A stretch of 7,385 nt of DNA. It comes from Chloroflexia bacterium (GTDB taxonomy: Bacteria > Chloroflexota > Chloroflexia > Thermomicrobiales > UBA6265). The stretch lies in contig JACCUV010000160.1 of assembly GCA_013698495.1 (NCBI GenBank), positions 1 through 7,385 of the forward strand, given 5' to 3'. Position numbers and translations under genes: made by a program. The notes below the pieces were generated by a model that did not search any database, was not told the DNA's origin, and saw only the letters and a program-made list of their open reading frames with translations. Of the stretch, positions 1-5,946 are shown piece after piece. Position 1 is the stretch's first letter; the number at the start of each line of letters is the position of its first letter.

Positions 1-1493
1 GGTAGTTCTGGAACCGTCTCGCCGCGCGAGGCGCCGGTGATTGTGTACCGGAATGTGCCGCTGGCGAGCGATTGCTCCGGCGTCGTCCCCGGATTGACGC
101 TTGCCGGCTGCGATTCAAGCGTGGCGAGCGGCGCCTCGGTGGAAGGAACTTCCGACGATGCGTCGGTCGGCGCCGCCTCGGTGGGTTGTTCGGTGGCCGG
201 AACTTCGGTCGCGTCGTCAGTGGCTGGCGCTTGGGTCGGTTCCACAGTGGCCGGTGGTGCGGTCGGTGCAATCGGTTCCGATGTTGGCTCAACCGGCGCT
301 GTAGTTGGCACAATCGGCGCCAAGGTGGGGTCAACCGTTGGTTGCGTCGGCTCCGCGGGCGCGTTGGCTTGGGTCGCGGTGATGGGATCGGCGTTCTCGC
401 CGATCCCGGGATTGACGGGCGTGATCTCGCCATTCGATCCGCCAACACTGACCTCTTCGTCGTCGCTGGTTCCGCCAATCAGATCGCGATTCGGCGGACC
501 GCTGGTGCCATCGGAGCTGGGTTTGGTCGGTTCGGCGGCTGGAACCTGGCCGATGTCCCGATCGTCGGGATCGTCGGCGAAGCCAAAGCGCTGCTCAAGG
601 TTGGCTGGCAGCGAAAATTCGAGGTGCGCGGGCAGGCTGTCGCGTCCAAACCAGGCCGCGGTCCCAACCAGCACCGCCATGATCAGCGCGCGCAGACCCC
701 AAACGAGTCCTCGATTGAACTGGTGGCGCTCTTCGATCACCGTGGGTGGGACACCAATGTCCTTCGCGGGACGCCGGGCGGCACGACCTGGCTGAGTCCG
801 GCCCCACGCTTCCGCGGGGCTGCCCGGTTCCAGGATTTCGGGAAGATGTGCAGCTGTCCATGCCGAAATCGAGGTGGAGGAGGTTCCCCGTCGAGACGTT
901 TCCGCCGTGCCGGATGGCGTGGCCGGTGGAAGTCCATGCTGCTCGATTGGTGGCCAGGACGCCGCGGCACGCGGTGTCACGGCATCCGCACCGAACTCCG
1001 GGAGAGGAGGTAGCGCCAGGGAGGCCGCGGCTCCGATCGATCCGCTCCAACCGTGAGGAGAATCGGAACGAATCGCCCCGCGCTCCTCACGTGGGGAAAC
1101 CAGGCGTCCCGAAATGGCCCCCACGAGCCTGGCGCTGGCGCCGCGGCCGTCGCGAACACTCAATGTCAGGTGGTCGGTTGCGTCGCGTGGAGATGATCCG
1201 CCCAGGGGAGTGATTGATATGCGGACACCGGAATCGATCAGCAGTTTCGGTTCCGGCCGAAGCCACGCTCGGGGGACTTCAAGGGCATTCTCGCCGCTGA
1301 TGACCAGCGTCAATCGATTCGCGGTCAACACCAACAGTGCCGGGATTTCGGCGCCGACGCCCGCCAACAGCACCTGGCCTTGCCACTGGATGCCATCGTC
1401 GCGCAGCGAATTCCAGGCGGCCGTCGATGGGCGCGGCGCCTCGGGGGAGGCGCTCCCTGGCGTGTGTTTGTTGGGTGAAGTATCGAACGCCAT
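1..1493 (-). CDS. Single-pass membrane protein with Pro/Thr/Glu stalk (3' end off the window)
   Basis: I do not recognise this protein by name. The reading frame is open from the ATG at 1493 to the left edge, giving 497 visible residues. The start is supported by a GGAGG ribosome site eight bases upstream, and the frame has an upstream stop near 1618. Residues about 36-130 form a strand-rich region (around LLVLTANRLTLVI) that resembles a bacterial PH-like fold; this is inference. Residues about 135-260 are low-complexity and rich in Pro, Ser and Arg. Residues about 263-283 are one hydrophobic helix preceded by Arg and followed by WFGRD, so the N-terminus is probably cytoplasmic and the rest outside. 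Residues about 370-460 are a stalk of EPT/APT-type repeats. The visible end (FRYTITGASRGETVPEL) looks like the first strands of an external domain that continues outside the window. Its upstream region holds several DNA dyads, suggesting regulation. Coding is confident; function is unknown. Confidence 0.85.
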   Translation of the reverse strand, partial: MAFDTSPNKHTPGSASPEAPRPSTAAWNSLRDDGIQWQGQVLLAGVGAEIPALLVLTANRLTLVISGENALEVPRAWLRPEPKLLIDSGVRISITPLGGSSPRDATDHLTLSVRDGRGASARLVGAISGRLVSPREERGAIRSDSPHGWSGSIGAAASLALPPLPEFGADAVTPRAAASWPPIEQHGLPPATPSGTAETSRRGTSSTSISAWTAAHLPEILEPGSPAEAWGRTQPGRAARRPAKDIGVPPTVIEERHQFNRGLVWGLRALIMAVLVGTAAWFGRDSLPAHLEFSLPANLEQRFGFADDPDDRDIGQVPAAEPTKPSSDGTSGPPNRDLIGGTSDDEEVSVGGSNGEITPVNPGIGENADPITATQANAPAEPTQPTVDPTLAPIVPTTAPVEPTSEPIAPTAPPATVEPTQAPATDDATEVPATEQPTEAAPTDASSEVPSTEAPLATLESQPASVNPGTTPEQSLASGTFRYTITGASRGETVPEL

Positions 1494-1501
1494 GGTAGGG
1501 A

Positions 1502-1506
1502 CCTCC
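1502..1506 (-). promoter_or_regulatory. Ribosome binding site GGAGG for the stalk protein
   Basis: On the minus strand GGAGG lies eight bases before the ATG at 1493. It decides the start, because the frame stays open upstream to about 1618 without another well-spaced site. Confidence 0.75.
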
Positions 1507-1581
1507 GTGCTGGCCGGGCGAGCCGCATCGGGAAATGCTGCGCCATGGATGCCATGGTCGAGCGAGCCGGTGTCGCCAATC

Positions 1582-1607
1582 CAGGGTTCCAAATTGGAAA
1601 TTCCCTG
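1582..1607. repeat. Compound dyad CAGGG / TTCCAA-A-TTGGAA / CCCTG
   Basis: TTCCAA (1587-1592) and TTGGAA (1594-1599) are inverted around one base. They are enclosed by CAGGG (1582-1586) and CCCTG (1603-1607), with three unpaired bases on one side. GGAAATTCC (1596-1604) is an overlapping second dyad. The AT-rich core stands out in GC-rich DNA about 90 bases before the stalk-protein start. A protein-binding site is more likely than an RNA hairpin because the loop is only one base. Confidence 0.4.
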
Positions 1608-1644
1608 TTCTTGCGCTCAATCACATCGATCGTCATGACCGCGG

Positions 1645-1669
1645 TGGCGACATCCGCCCGATGTCGCCA
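1645..1669. repeat. Perfect 10-bp hairpin in the stalk-protein upstream region
   Basis: TGGCGACATC (1645-1654) and GATGTCGCCA (1660-1669) are exact reverse complements separated by five bases. In RNA of either strand this is a strong stem-loop. No T-tract follows on the minus strand, so a standard intrinsic terminator is unlikely. It could be a leader structure, a repressor site or part of a small RNA. Confidence 0.5.
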
Positions 1670-1685
1670 GTGATCGATGACCGCT

Positions 1686-1697
1686 GTGTACGTACAC
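1686..1697. promoter_or_regulatory. 12-bp perfect palindrome GTGTACGTACAC
   Basis: GTGTACGTACAC reads the same on both strands and consists of two TGTAC half-sites head to head. It lies about 190 bases upstream of the stalk-protein start. The same TGTAC core makes up the operator at 5531-5556. Its size and perfect symmetry fit a homodimeric repressor site; the regulator is unknown. Confidence 0.45.
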
Positions 1698-1751
1698 TCT
1701 ATCACAAGGGTGACTGAATTGAAAACAAGGGGAAGGTGCATGGCGGGCGAT

Positions 1752-1784
1752 CGCAGTCGACACGGGCCGACCCATTCGACTGCG
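1752..1784. repeat. 9-bp inverted repeat after pucR, resembling a dispersed intergenic palindrome
   Basis: CGCAGTCGA (1752-1760) and TCGACTGCG (1776-1784) are perfect inverted copies with a 15-base loop. They start 28 bases past the pucR stop codon in its direction of transcription. The minus-strand sequence running from 1797 back to about 1771 (GCCTGCCCC, then GCGCAGTCGAATGGG) resembles, from memory, a GAGCGCAGTCGAA-type repeat common between genes in Chloroflexota. That family link is recollection, not a search. No U-tract follows, so any terminator role would be non-canonical. Confidence 0.45.
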
Positions 1785-1811
1785 CGCGGGGCAGGCTCGA
1801 GGGCTGCGGCG

Positions 1812-3296
1812 CTACGATGATGCCGAAGGTAGTGGCGGCAGTTCGGAGGCCAGCACGGCAAGATGCAAGCCGAGCCTCCCGTGGGGATCGTCGGGCCCGA
1901 GCGCGAGCAGGGATCGGATTTGGCGCATGCGGTAGGCAAGCGTGTTGCGATGAATGCCCAATCGTTCGGAAGTGGGTCGTTGGGCTCCGCCGCTTTCCAG
2001 GTACACGCGAAGGGTGTTGCGCAACACCCCGCGCGGGTCCTCCCGCAGCAAATCGCCGATCAGGCTGTCGACGTAGCGATCCAGCTCCGGCGTGCCCCAC
2101 CGGTCGTAGAGGATGCGCAGTGCGCCGAGCCGCGCATCGTCGTCGAATCGAACGTCACGAGCTTCCAGCAGACGCCGTTGCTGCACTCCGGCGATGAAGC
2201 GGGCCTGTCGCACCGCCTCAGGCAGATGCCGAGCCGATGGGAAAGGCGCGGAAATCGCCAGGTTCGCCGAATCCCCCGGAGACGCGGCCGCCAGGGACCC
2301 GATCTCAGTCGCCCGACTTGTCACAATGTGCGCCGCGAGGCCGTCGATCGTGCCTGCGCCGTGCAAGGCGCCAAGCGTCGCAAGCCTGCGTCGGACGTCG
2401 ACATCCTGAACACCCGCGGTGTGGAGGGCCACCCGAACCTGGGCGCCGGCGGGCAGCCCGGCGCGGAGCGCAAGCGCCGTGAGGTGCTCGGGTGTGGCGC
2501 CCGAGCGCGCCTGAAGCAGGGCGTTGAGGGCGAGGACGCGAGCGGCGCCATGGGGCGCGGTCGAATCCGCCTGGTCGAGCGAACGCTGGATGCCGTCGCG
2601 CAGGCGCCGAATCACGAGGCGGCCCAGGGCGCGTTGGTTTGGCGCGACAGGACCAATCCGGAGCATGCGTTGCCCAAACAGTGGTTGCTCGATCCACTTG
2701 CCGCCGTCTTCGCCATGTTTGTCGAGGATTGGCGGGCGCGAGGCAGATGGCTCGGTGGTCGAGAAGAGGACGGCGCCGCTCGCGGACGTGACCGTGATCC
2801 CGAGCTTGAGCCTGGCGGCGAGCAGTTCAATCAACTCGCCAGGCCGCGCATCGCGAGCGGTTAATTCGGCGATCGTGCGTTCGATGTCGGCGCCGGTGCG
2901 GAGCAGGTCTCCCCGTTGGGAGGTGAGCATCCGGTTGAGATCGCTTTCCAGCTCTGAGGAAATGATCGGCACGCCCAGAATCGGGAGTTGGGCATCGGGC
3001 GGTGGGGTTGCGAGGCGATCGACCACCACTCCGGCCACCGGTTGGCCAGCAAGTTCAGCGATCAGCATGGCGAGTGGGACGCCCGACTCAACGACGATTC
3101 GTTGCGGCATCATCACCAGCTCGGCGCCGCGCAACGTGGGCAACATCGGGGCGCCGGTACGCGCGGTTACGACCCACTCGACGTCACGGTCAAGCGGGTC
3201 TTCATCGGCAATCGACGTCCCCGGCATGAGGATGCGCAATCGCGGTTCCCACGACATCAGGTCGCGGAGGGTGATTTCGCCGTTGCGGGGGTTCAT
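1812..3296 (-). CDS. PucR-family transcriptional regulator
   Basis: A 494-residue DNA-binding regulator of the PucR/CdaR type. Residues about 8-125 match the PucR N-terminal sensor domain: TLRDLM opening, then DRDVEWVV and LRGAELVMMP, where family members usually have LRGGELLL. Residues about 140-240 look like a degenerate GAF-like stretch (LGITVTSASGAVLFST). The centre, about 270-410, fits the GGDEF-like linker seen in CdaR proteins. Residues 424-484 are the C-terminal helix-turn-helix (HTH_30), with the recognition-helix signature HRNTLAYRMRQI. The ATG at 3296 is firm: an in-frame TAA lies 18 bases upstream and AGGA lies five bases before it. Known members control purine, sugar-acid, amino-acid or polyhydroxyalkanoate genes. 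No such enzyme gene is visible here, so the ligand and target cannot be named. It is divergent from the ECF S component, a possible but unproven target. The protein ends in a short Pro/Ser tail. Confidence 0.92.
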   Translation of the reverse strand: MNPRNGEITLRDLMSWEPRLRILMPGTSIADEDPLDRDVEWVVTARTGAPMLPTLRGAELVMMPQRIVVESGVPLAMLIAELAGQPVAGVVVDRLATPPPDAQLPILGVPIISSELESDLNRMLTSQRGDLLRTGADIERTIAELTARDARPGELIELLAARLKLGITVTSASGAVLFSTTEPSASRPPILDKHGEDGGKWIEQPLFGQRMLRIGPVAPNQRALGRLVIRRLRDGIQRSLDQADSTAPHGAARVLALNALLQARSGATPEHLTALALRAGLPAGAQVRVALHTAGVQDVDVRRRLATLGALHGAGTIDGLAAHIVTSRATEIGSLAAASPGDSANLAISAPFPSARHLPEAVRQARFIAGVQQRRLLEARDVRFDDDARLGALRILYDRWGTPELDRYVDSLIGDLLREDPRGVLRNTLRVYLESGGAQRPTSERLGIHRNTLAYRMRQIRSLLALGPDDPHGRLGLHLAVLASELPPLPSASS

Positions 3297-3315
3297 CGAG
3301 TTCCTGTCCGGTTAA

Positions 3316-3333
3316 CTGAGCAAACGTTCTCAG
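3316..3333. promoter_or_regulatory. CTGAG-N8-CTCAG dyad just upstream of pucR
   Basis: CTGAG (3316-3320) and CTCAG (3329-3333) are inverted with an eight-base centre that includes AACGTT. The dyad lies 20-37 bases before the pucR start codon, where a self-repression site could block transcription. Symmetry is short, so this is tentative. Confidence 0.3.
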
Positions 3334-3370
3334 CCATGGAAGTTCGCCGGTCGTGGCCGATACACGTATT

Positions 3371-3380
3371 GAACCGGTTC
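3371..3380. promoter_or_regulatory. 10-bp palindrome GAACCGGTTC
   Basis: A perfect palindrome about 75 bases upstream of pucR and downstream of its candidate promoter. It could be an operator for autoregulation, but a 10-mer palindrome can occur by chance in GC-rich DNA. Confidence 0.3.
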
Positions 3381-3413
3381 TTGTGCATTTTGGCCACCAC
3401 TCTTTCCAGCACG

Positions 3414-3442
3414 ACAATATCCCGTTTCCAACCCATGTGCAA
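3414..3442 (-). promoter_or_regulatory. Candidate pucR promoter (TTGCAC-17-TATTGT)
   Basis: On the minus strand TTGCAC (3437-3442) and TATTGT (3414-3419) are separated by exactly 17 bases. The -10 matches four of six consensus bases and the -35 three. The leader would be about 110 bases and would carry both small dyads. Confidence 0.35.
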
Positions 3443-3661
3443 TGCGCCTTACGCGGTGGTGATTCGTTGGCGACTCGAAAGAGGGTTGGGCGATGTCACC
3501 GCGGAAATCATCATTGATTGGGGGTGACCGATCGTTGGCGGGGGTTGGAGACCAGAAGATTTCTCGTTCCCTGAAATGACTATCACGTATTTCGGTTGAA
3601 ATTGGGCCAGGCGGCCGGCAATTGGCGTGAGACTCGGCCACGGTTTTAGGGCAGGGCCGGG

Positions 3662-3667
3662 TATGCT
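3662..3667 (+). promoter_or_regulatory. Candidate -10 element TATGCT for a near-leaderless mRNA
   Basis: TATGCT ends nine bases before the ATG at 3677. Transcription would start about three bases before the codon, giving an almost leaderless message. This agrees with the lack of a clear ribosome site before 3677. No good -35 was found. Confidence 0.3.
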
Positions 3668-3676
3668 GAGCACAAC

Positions 3677-4558
3677 ATGACGTGGCTTTCACAAAACGAG
3701 TCAATGATGCCGGATTCCAATTCCGTGTCCAATCGAATCCATGGAACTGCCGCTCGGTGGCGGTCGTCGGCGGTGCTGGTGGTCGCCAGCCTGATCGGCC
3801 TGGGCTGCTTTCTCTATCCCTTCGTGCTCCCCATCGGCAATCGGTTCACGGACGAAAACCAGGCTCACGCGAACTTGGCGCCGTTGCTGTTCGCCGCCGT
3901 GACTGGGGTTTGCCTGGTGGCGATGCTGGTGACACTCGCTGACGCCCAACGAATGTCTCAGTCGCGATCGGTCGCGTTGCTCGGCGTGCTGGTGGCGATC
4001 GACGCGACGCTGCGACTCGTACCGAGCATCCTCGGGGCCTCCGCGATTTTCCTGCTGATCATCCTCGTCGGGGCGGTGTTCGGATCGGCGATGGGATTCC
4101 AGATGGGGGTGCTGACGCTCCTCTTTTCGGCGTTGATCACGGGTGGTCTCGGCCCGTGGCTGCCATTCCAAATGCTCGGCGCGGGTTGGGTCGGTCTGAC
4201 CGCGGGCTGGTTGCCGAATGGCGGTTCGATGCGAATGCGCGTGGGCGTACTTGCCGCGTTCGGCGCCATCTGGGGATTCGCCTTCGGGGCGCTGATGAAC
4301 CTTTGGTTCTGGCCCTTTGCGGCGCCGGGCGTTGGCTCCGACGCCGGACTCTACTGGTCCCCGGAACTGAGCGTCATCGAAACCGTCGAGCGTTATGTCC
4401 GGTTCTATGCGGTCACCTCTCTGGGATTCGACGTGGCGCGCGCCCTGGGCAATGTTGTGCTGGTGCTGGTGTTCGGGGCGCCGATTTTGCGATTGCTGGA
4501 GCGCTATCGATCACGGTTCACGTGGCGCCCATGGACGGACCTAGATGCCGCTCGGTGA
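3677..4558 (+). CDS. ECF transporter substrate-binding (S) component
   Basis: A 293-residue membrane protein of the energy-coupling-factor S-component type, which binds a vitamin or similar micronutrient and delivers it to a shared ATPase/T module. Hydrophobic segments lie near residues 31-52, 68-88, 98-116, 121-138, 142-158, 163-180, 188-212 and 245-275. The diagnostic core is about 130-180: GSAMGFQMGVLTLLFSAL, then GGLGPWLPFQMLGAGWVG, followed by LMNLWFWPFA near 206-215. From memory this matches a family of roughly 270-300 residues common in actinobacteria, so the length is normal. The substrate cannot be read from sequence; cobalamin is sometimes suggested for relatives. No A, A' or T subunit lies in the window, so it probably shares a remote module. 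The start is uncertain: ATG at 3677 lacks a strong ribosome site, and in-frame ATGs at 3704 and 3707 are alternatives. Confidence 0.82.
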   Translation: MTWLSQNESMMPDSNSVSNRIHGTAARWRSSAVLVVASLIGLGCFLYPFVLPIGNRFTDENQAHANLAPLLFAAVTGVCLVAMLVTLADAQRMSQSRSVALLGVLVAIDATLRLVPSILGASAIFLLIILVGAVFGSAMGFQMGVLTLLFSALITGGLGPWLPFQMLGAGWVGLTAGWLPNGGSMRMRVGVLAAFGAIWGFAFGALMNLWFWPFAAPGVGSDAGLYWSPELSVIETVERYVRFYAVTSLGFDVARALGNVVLVLVFGAPILRLLERYRSRFTWRPWTDLDAAR

Positions 4559-4600
4559 GGAGTTCCGGTTGCCTGGAGTTTAGATGCCGGGCTCACTCGG

Positions 4601-5437
4601 TCACGGCCGAGGTGGACCCTGCCGAATCCGCTTGAGCAGCACATCGTAATCGTTCGGCGCCTCCCAGCGCGATTCGATCCACCACGTCGCCCCAGCATCC
4701 GCCAACGATTGCAACGTATTCGCGACCCATTCAGCATCCGCGCCCGGCGAGACGCCTTCGAGGACGATGTCGTACGGTCCGTCACTTGTTCGATGCTCTC
4801 GCAACCATCCGCCGATCGCTTCGATTTCAGGGGGCGACGGTTGCCGGAAGGGGTCGGTCGAGATCGACGGCACGATGCCATCCCACCTCGCGGCCCGCGC
4901 CATCGATTTCGGGCGCGGCCACGAACCGACGACCCAGATCGGGATGCGCGGTTGCTGGATCGGTTTGGGGACAAACCGGATGTCGTCCAGTTGGTAGTGA
5001 GCGCCCGCGAAGCTGAATGACTCTCCCTTCCAGGCGAGGTCGAGGATGTCGAGCGTCTCGTCGAGCAAGGCGGCGCGTTGCTTGCGATCGGTCACCTCGG
5101 GATGCACCTTCGAGAACCCGCCGTCGTCAACCGCGCCCAAACCCACCGGGATCACTAATCGCCCGTTCGAGAGATGATCGACGGTGAGCGCTTGCCTAGC
5201 GACAACCCATGGCCGACGTCGCGAGAGCGGGAAGATCATCGCGCCGAGGGTGATTCGCTCGGTCCGGACAGCGGCGGCGGCGAGGATCGCCCACGGGTCG
5301 AAGACATTCATGTCGCCGCTGCCGCCGCCGATGCCGTCCCAATAGAAGAACCCGTCCCAGCCGTTCGCCTCAATCTCTTCGGCCAACTCCAGGACCTGCT
5401 CCGCTGACGCATTCGGGACGATGAAACCGAATTTCAC
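4601..5437 (-). CDS. LLM-class (luciferase-like) flavin/F420-dependent oxidoreductase
   Basis: A 278-residue cytoplasmic TIM-barrel oxidoreductase of the bacterial luciferase-like family. Family members use FMN or F420 to oxidise or hydroxylate small molecules. Visible signatures in order: KFGFIVPN first strand (2-9), the GWDGFFYWDG strand/turn (26-35), DPWAILAAAA (48-57), RITLGAMIFPLSRRRPW (61-77), then LTVDHLSNGRLVIPVGLG (84-101), typical of the family, and RIPIWVVGSW (164-173) with ARAARWDGIVP. It is shorter than many relatives (300-350). I chose GTG at 5437 because AGGAAGG lies about seven bases upstream and KFGF is the expected first strand. The frame is open to an ATG at 5557, but that extension would run through the promoter and operator and has no family resemblance. 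Cofactor and substrate are unknown. It faces the S component (42 bases apart) and diverges from the toxin-antitoxin operon. Confidence 0.9.
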   Translation of the reverse strand: MKFGFIVPNASAEQVLELAEEIEANGWDGFFYWDGIGGGSGDMNVFDPWAILAAAAVRTERITLGAMIFPLSRRRPWVVARQALTVDHLSNGRLVIPVGLGAVDDGGFSKVHPEVTDRKQRAALLDETLDILDLAWKGESFSFAGAHYQLDDIRFVPKPIQQPRIPIWVVGSWPRPKSMARAARWDGIVPSISTDPFRQPSPPEIEAIGGWLREHRTSDGPYDIVLEGVSPGADAEWVANTLQSLADAGATWWIESRWEAPNDYDVLLKRIRQGPPRP

Positions 5438-5471
5438 GGGAACCCCTTCCTCGCAAGGACTGTCGCGTTCC

Positions 5472-5498
5472 GATGAGCACATTCTCGCTGGGCTCATC
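5472..5498. repeat. 7-bp inverted repeat in the LLM gene leader
   Basis: GATGAGC (5472-5478) and GCTCATC (5492-5498) are perfect inverted copies around 13 bases, between the candidate LLM promoter and its GTG start. It could fold in the leader RNA or bind protein; no known riboswitch was recognised. Confidence 0.35.
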
Positions 5499-5528
5499 CA
5501 TTTAGCGCCCTCTCGGCCGAATTGTCTT

Positions 5529-5557
5529 AATGTACCTTCGTGTACATCATGGTACAA
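5529..5557 (-). promoter_or_regulatory. Candidate promoter of the LLM oxidoreductase (TTGTAC-17-TACATT)
   Basis: On the minus strand TTGTAC (5552-5557) and TACATT (5529-5534) are separated by 17 bases, with four of six -10 bases matching consensus. It lies on the same bases as the opposing toxin-antitoxin -10 and the TGTAC half-sites. The leader would be about 85 bases. Confidence 0.4.
5531..5556. promoter_or_regulatory. Operator: three TGTAC-type half-sites at 10-bp intervals
   Basis: TGTACC (5531-5536), TGTACA (5541-5546) and GGTACA (5551-5556) start exactly 10 bp apart, one helical turn. The outer two are reverse complements, and the middle one is itself a palindrome, so the array is a dyad centred at about 5543.5. 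It covers the antitoxin extended -10 and both elements of the opposing LLM promoter. Type II antitoxin operons are typically self-repressed at such palindromes; that the antitoxin binds here is inference. Confidence 0.55.
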
Positions 5558-5558
5558 T
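5550..5558 (+). promoter_or_regulatory. Extended -10 promoter (TGGTACAAT) of the toxin-antitoxin operon
   Basis: TACAAT (5553-5558) matches five of six consensus bases and is preceded by TG plus one base, the extended -10 signature, which relaxes the need for a -35. No good -35 is present. Transcription would start near 5565, giving a leader of about 35 bases to the ATG at 5602. Confidence 0.5.
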
Positions 5559-5601
5559 GTTCTTGATTCGGATCTGCGTCACGCGACAACTGGAGGACAG
5601 C

Positions 5602-5946
5602 ATGGCAATTGGAACCTTCCCAACCACTGAAACGATGAATGTATCCGAAACCAGAAAACAGCTCAGCGAAGCTTTGAATCGCGTACACCGCCGCGAAACC
5701 CGCGTGGTCGTGGAGAAAAGCGGCATTGCGGTTGGCGCGCTCGTCTCGATGGATGACCTCGCGCGGCTCAGGAGCATCGATGAGGATCGAGCCAGGCTTC
5801 TGGAGTCATTGGCCCAAACCCGCAAGGCATTCGAGGGCATTCCACCCGAAGAAATCGAGGCGGAAATTGAGAAGGCCATAGCCGAGGTCAAGGCGGAACG
5901 CCGAAGGAAAAGGGAGCAAGAAGTCGAGCTGGCGTCACGCGCATGA
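5602..5946 (+). CDS. Antitoxin, Phd/YefM-like, of a type II toxin-antitoxin pair
   Basis: A 114-residue protein that should bind and neutralise the downstream PIN ribonuclease and repress its own operon. Residues about 10-60 follow the Phd/YefM pattern: MNVSETRKQLSEALNRV, a strand with VVVEKSGIAVGALVS, then MDDLARL. Residues 60-114 are a charged helical tail (EEIEAEIEKAIAEVKAERRR), the usual toxin-wrapping region, somewhat longer than in short Phd proteins. I chose ATG 5602 because GGAGG (5592-5596) lies five bases upstream. The frame is open upstream to an ATG at 5530, but that would start inside the operator. The first 99 bases are about 49% GC and the 80 bases before about 45%, against about 63% in the neighbouring LLM gene, a hint of transfer. 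Its stop overlaps the toxin start. Confidence 0.85.
   Translation: MAIGTFPTTETMNVSETRKQLSEALNRVHRRETRVVVEKSGIAVGALVSMDDLARLRSIDEDRARLLESLAQTRKAFEGIPPEEIEAEIEKAIAEVKAERRRKREQEVELASRA

Larger units (their letters stand above)
1494..1811. other. 318-base non-coding region between the pucR stop and the stalk-protein start
   Basis: Both flanking genes read leftwards. No convincing ORF is found here. The region instead contains several separate dyads (1582-1607, 1645-1669, 1686-1697, 1752-1784) and two CCATGG sites at 1543-1548 and 1552-1557. The eight-base sequence ATGACCGC also occurs twice, at 1635-1642 and 1677-1684, flanking the 1645-1669 hairpin. The gap and its structure suggest that the stalk protein has its own promoter and is not simply co-transcribed with pucR. 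I could not place a -35/-10 pair with confidence. Confidence 0.6.
3297..3676. other. 380-base divergent intergenic region (pucR / ECF S component)
   Basis: No ORF here looks coding; the translations are Pro/Arg/Ser-rich with no family resemblance. I compared the stretch before the S component with the conserved boxes of cobalamin and TPP riboswitches and saw no match. What can be seen is a possible pucR promoter (3414-3442), two small dyads near pucR, GTCACC/GGTGAC copies flanking about 3495-3527, and a -10-like TATGCT just before the S component. Confidence 0.5.

Noticed and set aside
72..1013. 313-residue plus-strand ORF (and the overlapping 37-795 ORF)
   Set aside because: It is the exact antisense of the stalk-protein codons. 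Its Arg/Gly/Trp-rich translation is what Pro/Thr/Ala codons give in reverse, and no start signal is present.
1863..2864. 333-residue plus-strand ORF inside pucR
   Set aside because: Antisense shadow of a clear PucR protein in GC-rich DNA; composition is Arg/Gly/Ala-rich without family resemblance.
3495..3527. GTCACC/GGTGAC inverted pair as a regulatory site or hairpin
   Set aside because: Six-base arms with a loop above 20 bases are easily found by chance.
3601..3676. Cobalamin or TPP riboswitch before the S component
   Set aside because: None of the conserved boxes I know (for example the B12 box or the THI-box CTGAGA context) is present.
3330..3704. 124-residue minus-strand ORF in the pucR/S-component gap
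   Set aside because: Pro/Arg/Ser/His mix with no hydrophobic pattern or motif, no ribosome site, and it overlaps both promoter areas.
4559..4611. Terminator between the S component and the LLM gene
   Set aside because: Only a 5-bp pair (CTCGG 4596-4600 / CCGAG 4607-4611) and a 5-bp GTGAG/CTCAC pair are seen, too weak to call.
5438..5557. N-terminal extension of the LLM gene to ATG 5557, and of the antitoxin to ATG 5530
   Set aside because: Both would begin within the TGTAC operator and opposing promoters. Well-placed ribosome sites favour GTG 5437 and ATG 5602.
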